A DNA stretch of 64,000 bases, from contig JAUIRK010000072.1 of NCBI GenBank assembly GCA_030549495.1, forward strand, positions 124,001 through 188,000. Reading direction: 5' to 3'. The notes beneath the pieces were generated by a model, which worked only from the letters and a program-made list of their open reading frames with translations, ran no database searches and had not been told where the DNA came from. Numbering within the stretch: the stretch's first letter is position 1; every line of letters starts with the position of its first letter. Below, piece after piece: positions 1 to 11,508 of the stretch. The translations under genes and the position numbers were made by a program. Origin of the DNA: Nectonema munidae. Lineage: Eukaryota; Nematomorpha; Nectonematoida; Nectonematidae.

Positions 1-170
1 TCAGAAGGCGAGAATATTTCTGGACTCTTTTCAGAAAAGGCAGCCGACATGTTGTTGCTTACTTTGCAGGGCCTGGCTGCGTTGCTTTGGAAAAGAGAGA
101 AAATTCGCGCAGTAAACTCCTTCATCAGTTCACTGCAGTGAAAAGGAATTCGACACGGCTTGTACTCCAC
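1..170 (-). CDS. MED20: MED20 exon 4 (partial; runs off the left edge)
   Basis: Fourth coding exon of Mediator subunit 20, a head-module protein that bridges activators and RNA polymerase II in the nucleus. A good acceptor (pyrimidine-rich, ending AACAG) precedes a phase-0 reading frame opening VEYKPC, which matches the conserved VEYGPC of animal MED20. The segment then aligns with the C-terminal helices (ELMKEFTARIFSLF against LLLEFLQSFLG in human). The frame stays open for 56 codons to the window edge, so the stop codon lies outside. The phase agrees with the donor of the exon at 2387-2694. GC content is clearly above the surrounding sequence. Confidence 0.88.
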   Translation of the reverse strand, partial: MEYKPCRIPFHCSELMKEFTARIFSLFQSNAARPCKVSNNMSAAFSEKSPEIFSPS

Positions 171-2386
171 CTGTTAAACAAAGGTTCATAGATCTCATCA
201 ACACTCTCAATAAATTGGCATTTTAATTCTTCAAAATACTACCCCCTCAGCAACGCTTTTTCTTGTTTCTCTAAATCACACAAACATCGATTTTACACAT
301 ATACGCATTTTCCAAAAACCTTTGCAGGGTAGATAAATACTATTTTCCATTATAAAACGTGATAAAAATTTAGCCTTTTAATTATATTTGCATACAATTA
401 GGACATTTGACGAGTGAAATGCAGTGTGGAGAGGCATTAATAGATCAATGGTTCTCACCCGCTGATCCGCGTGGACCCTAGGGGACCATGAATTATTCAT
501 AGAGGTCCACACACAAAAAATGAAAAATTGATCGTCGTTTGTAAGAAATATGCGGTAGAGAAGAGAACATTGCACTTGCAAATATGATTAAGACATTGAG
601 AAAATCAAAAAATACTATATAGTATCTGAAATAAGGGTAGGAGAAAACACAAACGGTATGCATGTGCTGGAGATTGCAAAGGTGATTATGAGTCCATTAC
701 TGACTCAGAACCAGTCGCACACATGCTTCAAAGTTTTTAATGATTTCAACTCTCAATTTTTACTCAATGATTCCATTTCTTATTTAAGTTGCTTAAAACG
801 CATTTCGTCCCATGACATGAGATTCAGGCATCGGTCAATTTTTATCGACTACTTCCTGATTTTTAATAACTGCAAAAATAAGCTATATACAGAGCATTTC
901 CTGAAAAATTGTTTGCTTGAATAAAAGCCTGTCTTCGATCTCAAATGTATGATAAAATTAAAACCAATATCTGATCATACATTTTGATTGATTCCCATTT
1001 ATAACGAATTGAATTAGGTTTTAATTAATTTTTTATTATTGAAAAATATAAACATTTAATGAAATTTCTTAATGAGTATTTCACAACAAATTTAACAAAG
1101 TAAAGACATTGAAAAAACTTCTGGCTATCCCTACGTTTTAAAGTAAACCCATATGCCCCTTTTCTAAATCGGCTATCTCTGGGACCAAGGTTTTTGCTTT
1201 GTTATTGGTTGTCGGTTTGATTGACAGTTTCAACTCCTTGCATTGGCCTATCCATCATGCATGAATGGATGGCATTAAGAGATTATGGGTATCGAAACAA
1301 ATACTTTGAAAAGTTGGCAGTGAGTTTTATGAGGGACCGGTTACAGGAGTTTTAAAAATATTAATGGTATATTTGAAACATTTTTGAATTTTTTTGATAT
1401 AACGTTAAAAATAATTCCAATGGAGAGCGCTAAAGTTTCAAAATTTGAACATACAAAGAAAAAATGTGGAGCGTTTTTAAGGTTAACAATACGCCTCTCC
1501 CCAATAGAGAATGCCGGTACATCAGCTAAAAAAATGATTAAAAACAGAGTTTATCTTAAACTTTTTAAACTAAAATAAGGTTAGCAAATTTCTTAAAATT
1601 TTAAAGTTGAACAAAGAGAGACAAAAATATTTTTATGTATATGTAGAGGTTATCAAATTTCTCATAATATTTTAGATTTTATTTCTAACATTCTAACGTA
1701 TGTAATTTAATCAGATAAATCAGTTTTTTATAATTATTTTGAATTTTAATTTTTTTTTAACTTTTATGAATTTAAAAATCACACTTACAGTTTTAATTGA
1801 ATATACAACTTCTTTTTAAGGAATTGAAAGCATCAAAGAAAGAAAAAAAGTTAAAGACTTTCAGAATTGAGGTTATACAATTTTCTCTTAAAGTTTCAAT
1901 AAAATTAAAAAAAATCCTTAGAAAAATGAATTTAAAACAAAAGCTTAATATTTTATTCTAAATTTTAATACAATTTTTTTGTCTACGCAGAGGTTAAGAA
2001 CTTATGGTATCAATGTTTTCCTTGTCATTACTTCGTTTTCGCCAAAAAAACATTATTTTTCTTCCAATTTACTTGAAATTTTATGTTAGCTAAAAACATC
2101 ATTCTCAATAAACATCTCAAATTTTAACTTGTCTTATGACAGATAAGGTCCTTATTTCATTTAAAATTTTCAACATTTACATATATAAGTAGGATGGCAA
2201 GATTTTGCTGTGTATTTTTTGTCTCCCCGTTGGCTTGCCAGTCAACTGATATGAGTAGTATATTGATATCGTTTAGTAAGCAACTTCAGTCTCAAAATTG
2301 CAACACATAGCCCTCCCCGCATTAATAAACCTTAAAAAGGCGCGGGAAAAGTGTTTTAAAAATGAAAGGGATAAATTTAGAATTAC
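171..2386 (-). other. MED20 intron 3, repeat-derived, no gene seen
   Basis: AT-rich intron between a GTAATT donor and an AACAG acceptor. Around 443-515 there is a hAT-like terminus (ATGGTTCTCACCC followed by ATCCGCGTGGACC). The two short ORFs here (658-924 and 1384-1578) resemble nothing I recognise, and their base composition matches the intron. Confidence 0.6.
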
Positions 2387-2694
2387 TTCTAATAACAAGC
2401 CTTTAAAACTTGTTCCGATCGTTACCGAGCCGATTCGAACAACGAAGTCGGTGTTGATAACATAGGAGTAGCCACGTGATTCTGCTTTAGGAACCTTTTT
2501 GCCAGGTATACCAGAAGTGTCGCTTCCTACCAAGTTTATCATTAGCTTAGAGATAATGAAATCAAAGGACTTTTCCGCTAGCAGAACAACTGTGCTGTTG
2601 GTGCCGGTACTTGAGTTGTTGTTGTCATCCAAGACGGCAAAAGATTTATCCTCAAAGATCGAATGATGAAGCAAATAAAGAATTCTGTTCACGG
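2387..2694 (-). CDS. MED20: MED20 exon 3
   Basis: Central exon of MED20, 308 bases, phase 1 in and phase 0 out. It encodes the beta-rich core of the subunit. Human MED20 motifs appear in order: LLHHSIFEDKSFAVLDDN against VMHNSEYPLSCFALFENG, then FDFIISKL against FDVLMVKL, ESRGYSYVINTDFVVRIGSV against ETRGTRYQYCDFLVKVGTV, and a final FKGLLLE against ARGISVE. An asparagine-rich insertion, DDNNNSSTGTNS, lies in a surface loop. The acceptor reads TTTTTTAG and the donor is GAA followed by GTAATT. The ORF reads on for 38 codons into the intron, so the apparent stop near 2273 is not the real C-terminus. Confidence 0.9.
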
Positions 2695-3859
2695 CTAAAA
2701 AAGAATAAGGAAATCAATAGTTAAAACAAAGAAGCACCTTTACACTCCACCTCGCTCCGCATTTGAATACAGGCTTCTGCTCAAATCATCTTGATATAAA
2801 TTTGTCATTTGTCCCGAGAAAAGGGTGAAAAAATGTAAAATCTAGAGAATTAGAATAATATTCGTTTTAAAAAAGCAGATCTCAGAATGAAAAGACTGAT
2901 TAAATCGAATTTCTTGAAAACAAAGAAAAGCAGAAGACAATATGTAAGTAATAAAATGAAGAGTAAGTGTTACGAGTAGAGCTACGAATACTGAACCCAA
3001 AGAATATATTAGGATACAAATGCATATTAATCATTTGTTAAAATCATTTATATATAATATATAGTATACTAACTAAATATGTCAAACCGGACTCAAAGAA
3101 GGTGTTACTTCTAACCCTTTGAGGACCGGAATTCTTAAGACTAATCACTCCTTTTTCTTATACTAAGCTTTCATGGTACACGGTGTCACACTGGTAGAGG
3201 TTACACTGGTTTATACGAATAAATTGAGAAACCAAACAACTACATATCAACTAAAAATTACTTCAAGCGCATTTTTGATTGAAATTTTATCTATATTTTA
3301 AGAAAAAATTGCATATAAAAACAGAATAATTAGAGCTGAACCCTTACTATAGGAAGGGGAACGAAAGAGTGAATTTTGTCTTAATCTGAACATATGGTAG
3401 TTTTAGAAGTACGCAATCTAATTACTTGTATCATATGGATAAATTCTCCCAAAAAGGCTAAATATGGCAGAAATATTTTGATACACATTTATGCGTCCAA
3501 AACAATGGCGTGATACTTTGAGTTTGCATTTTTCAAGAAAAGTAACATTTCAGCTATTTGCCCACTTTTTAAATCATTTTATCAAAAATGGCTCAACATA
3601 CCACCAAAGTTTTGGCTTATATTATGATTTGTGGCATACTTCATAATACTTCAAACAAATGAGCAACTGAAAACTTTTTCAGACATCTAGCTGCAGCAGG
3701 TTTGAAGTGAAGAATCATTTCATGTAAGAAAATATTTAATGTGATTTTTGTTTTTAATCTTCTTTGTGTTTTTAGACTTGATAACGGTCTGAGACAACAC
3801 CGAAATTAACAGTTATTAATAAAAAAGTTTTCCTATACATTCGAGTGCTTACTGCATGT

Positions 3860-6600
3860 CAATACTTTAATTGCACTCCGGTAAATTGACACCCGATAGT
3901 TTCATTCCAAAAATCGAAAAGTTTCAAAACAAAGATAAAATAGTAAATGTTTAAAAATTTAGGAAAGCTAAGAATATTTGCTTTTTTTGAAAAATTATTT
4001 TTATTCTGTTTTAAAAAATAATTAAAACTTTTCAATCTTCTTAGTGTGCCCTAAATAAAGAACGTTTCACCCAATCACTGAATTTTTATTAAATATGTGA
4101 TTCTTATTTTTGTGAAATACTTCTTCACTTCTCATGTTCTACACTAGGCATCAAATCTTACATTATATGTTGTTCCCAGGCAGCCAATTCATTACAATCT
4201 ATAATCTAAATGGCAACTGTGACAAGACATTTTATAAGCTATGTGATGTTAATTGGAATTTGCTGTCATTTTTGTCTGTGATATATTATCTTTGTCAAAA
4301 TATTTTTCTCTATATTCTCTTTTATAACTTCTTTCATTTTTCTATGCATCATATGTCGAACATCATTTTTCAGTAGTCTTTACTTGAAAACAATACAACA
4401 CTATGCCCCACGTATTCAACAGTTCTCGAGGAAAGAAGAAGCTCGTAGATGACTTAAACTATGTATATGAGGCACAGAAAAAAAATCTTGACAAATCGCA
4501 GACTTACTGGAAATGCGAATTTAAGACTTGTGAAGCTTAAAGATGCAAGATGAAGATTATACCATAATCAAACATGACATGAAGATAGCTCATGTGCCTC
4601 TAAAACGAAAGTTCGCACAATTTTAGCAGAGTTAAAAAATTAGAAGCAAGAACTTGCCAAGAACCTTGCTTTCCTTAATTTCGTCTGTTTGCAATGACCT
4701 TGATGAAAACGAAATGGTTAGCACGCCTTCAATCAGTTGTGTCAGCCGAAATATGAAGAACTGGCGCCAGGCATTAGAAAGTGCTCCTTGATTTGGTCAC
4801 GAGATACATAATGAAATCAAGTTTCTTCACACTGAAGAACTTTTTTTACAATTTGATAGCGCTCAATCTGATGAAGACAGAATACTTTTGTTTGCAACAA
4901 GCAACGAACGGTCTTGATGACTTAGTGAATGCGAAAAATGGGCTAGAGATGGAACCTTCAAATGCTCTCCAAATATATTCTATCAATTGTATACGCTACA
5001 TATTCAAATAGGTAGATTAAGTGTTCCACGACCATTCCCATTACTGCCAAACAAAAAGCAAGAGACTTACACTCGTCTTTTTAATCATCTTAAACAATTA
5101 AGACAAGGATTGAACCGCGAAAACATTATGCTTCATTTTGAAAAAGCTCATGTCAATAGTTTTTTACCTGTCTTTCCTAGCGCCCCTATTCCATCTATCT
5201 GAAAATGTGTACAAAAAAGTAAGTGAAATGGGGCTCAAGGCCAGATACCATCATGACAACGAGTTTACTGTAAAAATAAGATGTATTTCAGCATTAGCCT
5301 TTCTTCCTCCCAAGGATGTGATTGGCGGATTTGTGTCTTACTTCGAACTGACTTAATCCGAGATAGAGGGAGTAGACAACGGAGAATTCCTCCCACGTTT
5401 TCCATTGATAGTTGGAAGGTGGACTTTAGAATACGCTCTGAAATGCCTCGCACAAACACCCATTTCGAGGGATACCACAACGCCCTACGAAGTTCTATGA
5501 GTTGCTCACATCCCACTTCATGCAAAGGAATACTAAATTGAAAAAGAAGAGCAATTGCCTCACCTGAAGAAGGTACACTTCGATGGGGGTGATGGCACAG
5601 CACAAAAAAAGAATCAAGTTATGACCGACGATCATAGAAAGATGTAGCGCCGAAATAAGAAAGATTTTTACGATGAATTCCTCATAACTTGCCTCACTTC
5701 TAAACATTCAGTTATCCCCATTTTACCAATTAATATTTTAACATTTCAAAATGTCAATTTGTCTTCGTCTTATTTCGTCATTTTATATCAAATGAAAAAC
5801 TAGCAAGTTTAGCATTATATTATAAATAAATGTTCCTTCTTTCAAGTTTTCGACTATTCAATGGATATTCAAATTCAGGTCTCCATTTTGTTAAAAATAA
5901 AAAGAGTGTGATTATGAGATTTATAAAATCGCACATCCACCTGAATGCTTAAACAACGAGAAATTAAAACATTAGATAAAATAAAGGAACGCTAGCCAAA
6001 TGTTTGTATCGTTGCTACGTCATAATTTTAGAGATATTTACCTTTCAAACATAAACATAGAAGGACTATTTCACCGAGATTTATACTACCAGAAGTTAAT
6101 TTACGTGGGTCAAATTAGTTAAAGTATTTACTTTGCTTTTATTCTAGTTACAAAAAGTAAAACTGGAACTAAAGTCTTAAGAACATAAAGTTTTTACTGA
6201 AATACATAGAGAAAAGAATTTAATGAAAAAGTATGAAAAGCAGAATGATTAGAGTTTAACTTCATCTATTTTTCATCTAAAAAGTTGAATAATTTTAGTT
6301 TATTCTTTCATTGATGTTATATTTGAACTTTTGATAAAATAAAAACTTTTTTCATTAATCATAATTTGAACCACAAAAATAATCCAAAAATCAGTGATTG
6401 GATGAAACGCTTTTTATTTAGGGCACTAAGAAGATTGCAAAGTTTTGATTTTTTTTCAAAGAGAAGAAAAATAATTTTTCAAAAAACAGCAAATTTTCGT
6501 AGCTTTCCTAAGTTTTTGAACATTTTCTAATCATAATTTGTGTTTTGAAAATTTTCGATATTGGGAGTGAAATTACCTAGAACCATAATTAAAATGGTGG
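3860..6600 (+). mobile_element. MULE DNA transposon with long terminal inverted repeats, decayed
   Basis: A Mutator-like element inserted antisense in MED20 intron 2. Its ends are imperfect inverted repeats of roughly 250 bases (about 3860-4115 and 6365-6600). Both contain the same stretch, for example CAATCTTCTTAGTG near 4033 and its reverse complement near 6430, and the block ending CCAATCACTGA. Long TIRs are the usual MULE form. A transposase remnant lies between them. I could not fix the 9-10 bp target duplication by eye. Confidence 0.8.
4403..5705 (+). pseudogene. FLYWCH-finger MULE transposase remnant
   Basis: Starts at an ATG (MPHVFNSSRGKKKL). It has a FLYWCH zinc finger (SSRGKKKLVDDLNYVY, YWKCEFKTCEA, then a broken C-terminal half), followed by the MULE catalytic core: WARDGTFKCSPNIFYQLYTL, LLPNKKQETYTRLFNHL, IMLHFEKAHVN, VYKKVSEMGLKARYHHDNEF, ALAFLPPKDVIGGF, EMPRTNTHFEGYHNALRSS. 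These segments are in different frames with in-frame stops, so at least five frame changes or stops have accumulated and the copy cannot make transposase. The DGTF and FEKA blocks carry the acidic catalytic region typical of the family. Confidence 0.85.
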
Positions 6601-7480
6601 CCATATATCCTCCCTTACTATACTCGTAGTTTTGATTTTTAAAAAGTGATAGCGCTGGTCCCCAGAGATCCGCATAATTCGGCTCGGTTAGATCAGGGAC
6701 CACAAATCCTAATCAACAGGGGTTAAAAGTTTAAATAAAAAATAATTGGAACGCGTTTGTAAAAGTGATTCAGCGCGATTTGGTTTTGGTGCGAGTGGAA
6801 TTTCAGAAATGTGAGTACTAGATATATTTCAACTTATATTTTAAGAATAATGAATATTCTGGCTCACTGAAGCGTTTTTTCCTTGAAATAAAGCAATGGA
6901 TTTAAATTTTAAAGAACTGAACTTCTAATTAACCGGTTATCGATCACAGTGACCACTCATTATATATTATATGATATGTCCACTTAAAATCACCGGAGTT
7001 TATTAATGCTTTAAATCTACTGCTTGCCATTAGATATCGCCTGATTAATCTGGTCGTTAAAGCAACAAAACTTCGATTGGAAAAATGAAATCGAAAGTTA
7101 AAAAAGTGAAATCCAGATTAAATGAATTGAATCACCCAATACTTTTTTAAATAAGGCTTAAGAAATAAGGTTGTTCAATTATATATATTTATCATTTATT
7201 CTATTTGCAACATGTGCACTACACGTTTGTGAAATTTCCTCGTTTCACCGCAAAAAGGTGTTTTTCGATTTGGAGAAGTTTGAAGTTCAGTTTTTTAAAT
7301 TAAAATGCCATAGTTTTAATTGAAAGGTAAACGAAGTAGGGTTAGGGTAATTTATATTGGCCCAGCCAAAATTAACATCTTTGCATCAAAAAATTTAGTT
7401 GGACCTTTAGATAGGACATAGTGCATATGATGATTTTTGGATTTAAATGTGAAGAATGAGTAAGAAAATGAAAGACATAC

Positions 7481-7617
7481 AATGGGAGGGATAGAGAACA
7501 TCGCAGTCAACAATGAAAGCTCCGTCTTGAGTCGCTCCAATGCTCAGCAGTGCCGATTGAATGACTTCTATCGACTCCTTCGGGTTCGTGTTTTCTTTAA
7601 TGGGCCATTGATACAAA
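7481..7617 (-). CDS. MED20: MED20 exon 2
   Basis: 137-base exon, phase 2 in and phase 1 out, with a textbook acceptor (TTTTCTCTTTCTTTCAG) and donor (GTATGT). It encodes LYQWPIKENTNPKESIE, then VIQSALLSIGATQDGAFIVD and CDVLYPSHC. This aligns with the N-terminal helix and first strand of MED20 (VSQMPVAEGKSVQQTVELL and LGAEKQGTFCVDCETYH in human). Joined to exon 1 it gives MGVTC-LYQWP, with the split cysteine codon at the same place as I recall for vertebrate MED20. Confidence 0.9.
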
Positions 7618-8225
7618 CTGAAAGAAAGAGAAAAGAAACCTCGAATATCTTGAAGCATGGGAAAGCAGTAAATGTACCCTAACTCCATCATTAAATCACA
7701 AGAGACGCAAACTGTCGGTGAAAGGATAAAATAAGTACTATCAATAGCAGCCGCAGAAGGTATCAGCAAAAACAAAGAAAAGCACAACGTTCTTCAATTG
7801 AAAGAGAAAAAAGAACATCAAATCTAAATCGCTCGCTACAAAACCACCTATTTGGAAGTGAATATAAAATAATCAAGATTCTCAAAAACATCTCAAATTA
7901 TCGAAATATGAAAGATAGAAAAATGTGACATTCACATTTCTTATAATTTTGACTTTAAAAGTGGATTTGAAATTTTTTGAAGCGTAAGTTTATTTTATGC
8001 ATAAATTGATTTTAAACAAACAAACAAACAAACTTTTCAATTTCATCAAGAATTTTTTAGACAATTAGGTAGATAGATGTAGTCAAGAATAAGGAGAGAA
8101 TACATTTAGAAAATCTCTCATTGCATTCCTACTAAATCAGGTGAGGGAAAAAAGTCGAAGTAGGTGAATGGGTCATGGCATTACTATTGGTTAAATAACC
8201 GGCTAACTAACGAACATTGACTTAC

Positions 8226-8325
8226 CAGCAGTGAAGAGGGTGCATACTTCTATTAAAGGATTCGGCAATATGCATGAAGCGTTAAGCAGCTTGCGAGCTG
8301 CACTACCAACTTTATTCGATATCTT
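8226..8325 (-). other. Exon-like orphan segment
   Basis: A 100-base stretch flanked by a convincing acceptor (CTCGCCATTTCTCTAG) and a strong donor (GTAAGTC). It is open in the frame KISNKVGSAARKLLNA, CILPNPLIEVCTLFTA. GC content is higher than around it. It enters in phase 0 and leaves in phase 1. That does not fit between MED20 exons 1 and 2, where phase 2 is needed and that frame has a stop, so it is not a simple cassette exon of MED20. It could be an exon of an unseen nested gene, a poison exon or chance. I do not recognise the peptide. Confidence 0.3.
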
Positions 8326-9544
8326 CTAGAGAAATGGCGAGGATGAGTTCGTGAGCAAACATTGGCCGAACGCACCTTTCATTTCAAGTTGACAATTATT
8401 GTAGGCGTTACTTTTCTTCTTTCAGCAAGCTTGTGCGCTATACAAATCTGATTCGCAATTTTTGTTCTCTTTTATTATTTATATCTTCTATACACAAATT
8501 ATGAGATGAATGATTTCATCTACTCGAAAAATGGTTCGTTCTGCCAAATGTCCGGTGAATCACAACCATAAATTCTGGTGAACTCATGGCCTTAGTAACG
8601 AAGTATGCAAACTTTATCTGAAATTGTCAACAGATCCGATTTAGGTCTTTACTTTTTTAGCAAGTGGTTTCTGAGTTAAGCACAACATGAGGGACCAAAA
8701 TTTTTGAAAGGTCATCTTACTATGACATTTAAGGATCTGCAAAGGCGCTCAAAATTAGGTTAGGTTTTACATGATGTTAGAGCAATTGCTCAGAAATCCT
8801 TAGGCAGGGATGCAAGAAGTAAACAAACATTTAGTCTTGCAGATGTCTCTGAAAAGAGAACACACTCAAAATAATGATCTCATCCAATGTTTGTTTTCAT
8901 TAGACTTTGCTTTCTATGTCTCAAGTTGGCTCAAGCACGTTTTCGAATATGAACTTCATTTGGTTGTAAGTATTAGGGAGATGCATGAATTTTGCCGTGT
9001 ATTTTGCCGCACTTTGCCCTGCATTCCTAGAGATATGAATTCTAGTTTTTTTGATATTTCTAATTTGCAAAATTTCAACTTTCGAACTTTTTCAATCATC
9101 ATCATCATCATGGTCTTAATTTAAATAGGTGTTTCCTTTTTTCAAGGGTCGACATCTCTTATGGTTTGTTTCGTCTTCCTACTAATTTCTTTACTCCACT
9201 TAATTTGTCTAGAAACATTTTCTAGGGTTAGCTTAAAATTTTTAGTATCATCTTATTCCATGTCATCTTTGGTCTCTCCAAATTTTTTATTTCTGTAATT
9301 TCTATGCTTTGGACTCTTTTTATCCTTCTAGGAGATTTATTTCTTCTCTTAAAACGCCATAACCAAATGAATGTATTCTGCCTCAAAACATCAAGGATCC
9401 CACTTTTTTAATATATAGTATATTATATATTGTTAAATATAAACAGAGTAGACAAACTACTAAAACGCTAAAATAAAAGTCAGCATAAAAGCATTTATTT
9501 TTGAATCACTGATCTTTTTCATTGGAATTGTGTGAGGTAATCTC

Positions 9545-9730
9545 CTAGGGGTCCTTGCCACAAGACCTTGCATTCAGTTTTGGACATAGATGCAGACAAC
9601 GTTTTATGCTCTAGGCTTTGTTTTTTCATTTGTCCGTCTCTTTTTCGGCTCGACAAACCTGCATATCTACTCGCTATCCCTTTGGCGAAGAAAAGAGGCT
9701 TTGATGATGATAATAATACAACAATTTTTA
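9545..9730 (+). repeat. RTE-like LINE or SINE 3' tail
   Basis: Shares a scattered but ordered pattern with 60960-61145: a block GGTCCTTG(C) with CTTGCATTCAG, a later block with CCCTTTGGCGAAGAAAAGAGG (CCCTTTAGCGAGAGAAAAGGG in the other copy), and a GATGATGATAATAATA tail. Such trinucleotide tails end RTE-type LINEs and the SINEs that use them. The RTE LINE at 22.33 kb also ends in GATGATGAT. Confidence 0.5.
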
Positions 9731-10941
9731 ATTTTGTTTATATTCAATTTTTATACTTTTATATATTATAAAATATATCCTTAGAATTTATCATATATAT
9801 ATCGGCCAATTCGATAACTTAAGGTCTTGGGTTCGATCCCCCATCAAGCCTACTTTCCTTATAGTTCGATATACGGTACCTTTGCCTTTATAACCACCTT
9901 TTTCAGTTCTTTGCAAGAAGTCCATTCTAATCCACAGCAAAATTTTTATTGAAAGGTGAAAGGAAAAGATAAATTTACACGGATAATGAAGGATCTAGTT
10001 ATTAAAGTGGAGATTAAGATAGGTTTAAATCATTGTGTTAGAAAACGTTTGTTAGTCGTATGTACTGTAAATCAAGAAATTTTGTCGAAAGTTATTTTAT
10101 CGATTTAAAAAGTTCACGTAGTGTTTTTCCCCGAGCAATCATATATTTTCTATAAAATTTTATCAAAAAAAAGTTTCGGATTAATATATTCACGAGTTAT
10201 ATTTTCGCAAAACATAGGCTTTTGGAGAAAATAAGACCATCATTATTTTGAAAATTTATTATACTGGAATTTTGGTAGAATGAATACACCTCCAGTATTA
10301 TCCGACAGTATACTTGCACTCTTAGTTCCTAATGCCACCAAATCTGCAGATAACTTCAGTGATTTTTCAAGTTTGTAATTGTAATCGCATCACTATCTTT
10401 TAGCTTAACAAGAGAACAAGGTCATTCATATAGCAAAAATAAACTGATTATTCTTCATATCAACTATTATTTACACTCATGACTCATCTATAAGAAGTGA
10501 GTATATTACCGATTCTTATAATAAAAAATCTTTTGCACAAATTATTAATATTTTATTTCCAATTATTAATTTTTAATTATTAAAAGTAATAAAACAATTA
10601 ATTGAAGAGTTCTATTTAAATTTAAACAAAAAAGTTTTTAACTAAATAAAAATAACGAAAAGTGTGCGGGTGTTTGAAATAATTGGAAAAAAATATTAGT
10701 TAACAACTTCGAAACGCTAAATAAAAAAAGATGATGCTTAGTAATGCTTTTTTATTATGAGGTAAAATAATGTAAAATAATGAGGTAAATTTTTATATGA
10801 AGTATAAAATGAGATATACATATGCTTTGACTTAATCAATAATTGATCTTATCTAAGTTATAAATCTTGACCATAGTTGATTAAAATTTATCAATAAAAC
10901 ACAATGGGCCTACAAAATAAAAACAAAGTATTGACAATTCC

Positions 10942-10947
10942 TTTATT
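10942..10947 (-). terminator. Poly(A) signal of the RPB7 transcript
   Basis: AATAAA on the minus strand, about 35 bases after the RPB7 stop codon and inside MED20 intron 1. Use of this site would end transcription units before MED20 exon 2. Confidence 0.65.
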
Positions 10948-10980
10948 CAGTTTCAGGTAAAAATGTGCATAATAGGACAA

Positions 10981-11496
10981 CTAAATTGGTCCTAAGTAAT
11001 CATCCATGAGAGAGCCAATAGCAAATATATCTGTCGCATTTACTCGAGTTCCAACAATTTTAGCTCTTATTTCATCTTCTTCTTTGATTATCATGTCATC
11101 TTTAGATGATTTAAAAGAAGGGGGTAGTGAGTTAGGATCAAACTCCATATCAGATGGGATACTATGTCTAGAGATGAAGCAAGTTAAAGGTCCAATTTCA
11201 CAAAAAATACCAACTTTATTAACTTGAGTCACGACAGCATCCATAACTTCGCCCTTAAAAGGCATAAATACAATAGCATTATATTTTACTGGATAGTTCA
11301 CAAAGCCTTTTCCAGGTTGAATTAAGCCAGCGCCAATATTTTTAATGGAGGTTACTGCCACTACAAATCCGTATTCACCACTACAAGTTCCTTCAACTTC
11401 TGAAAACAACTTTTGCTTAACTGTGTCTAATAATTTTGGACCAAAATATTTGGGATGTAATACAATTTCGTGTTCCAAAGATATATGATAAAACAT
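10981..11496 (-). CDS. POLR2G: RNA polymerase II subunit RPB7, intact and intronless
   Basis: Full-length RPB7, which with RPB4 forms the stalk of RNA polymerase II and binds nascent RNA in the nucleus. It has 171 residues (human 172, yeast 171) from ATG to TAG with no interruption. The N-terminal RNP-like domain (about 1-80) opens [20 protein letters not shown] and holds [18 protein letters not shown] and [14 protein letters not shown]. The C-terminal S1/OB domain (about 81-171) holds [57 protein letters not shown] and DYLG. All match animal orthologues closely. I chose the ATG at 11496 because it gives the universal MFYHIS start; two in-frame codons upstream (TTG CTA) have no family counterpart. 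The lack of introns suggests an old retrocopy, and the clean ORF means it is under selection. It sits in MED20 intron 1, same strand, 16 bases past the donor. Confidence 0.95.
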   Translation of the reverse strand: MFYHISLEHEIVLHPKYFGPKLLDTVKQKLFSEVEGTCSGEYGFVVAVTSIKNIGAGLIQPGKGFVNYPVKYNAIVFMPFKGEVMDAVVTQVNKVGIFCEIGPLTCFISRHSIPSDMEFDPNSLPPSFKSSKDDMIIKEEDEIRAKIVGTRVNATDIFAIGSLMDDYLGPI

Positions 11497-11508
11497 TAGC
11501 AAAATACT

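Larger units (their letters stand above)
2695..7480 (-). other. MED20 intron 2 with a nested MULE
   Basis: A 4.8-kb intron between exons 2 and 3, with donor GTATGT and a pyrimidine-rich acceptor. About 2.7 kb of it is the FLYWCH-MULE listed separately. The flanks (2.7-3.85 kb and 6.6-7.48 kb) are AT-rich. A short piece near 6650-6690 (GGTCCCCAGAGATCCGCA) looks like another DNA-transposon end. I see no host exon. Confidence 0.7.

Noticed and set aside
5265-5603. 112-codon minus-strand ORF
   Set aside because: Shadow of the plus-strand MULE transposase remnant.
7338-7352. Telomere-like GGGTTAGGGTAA
   Set aside because: A single occurrence in AT-rich sequence, no array.
8226-8275. Possible MED20 first exon starting MHIAESFNRS
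   Set aside because: The frame could join exon 2, but exon 1 at 11513-11526 gives the invariant MGVTC start and fits far better.
9820-9850. tRNA-like B box GGGTTCGATCCC
   Set aside because: No A box or foldable tRNA around it; probably an eroded SINE piece or chance.
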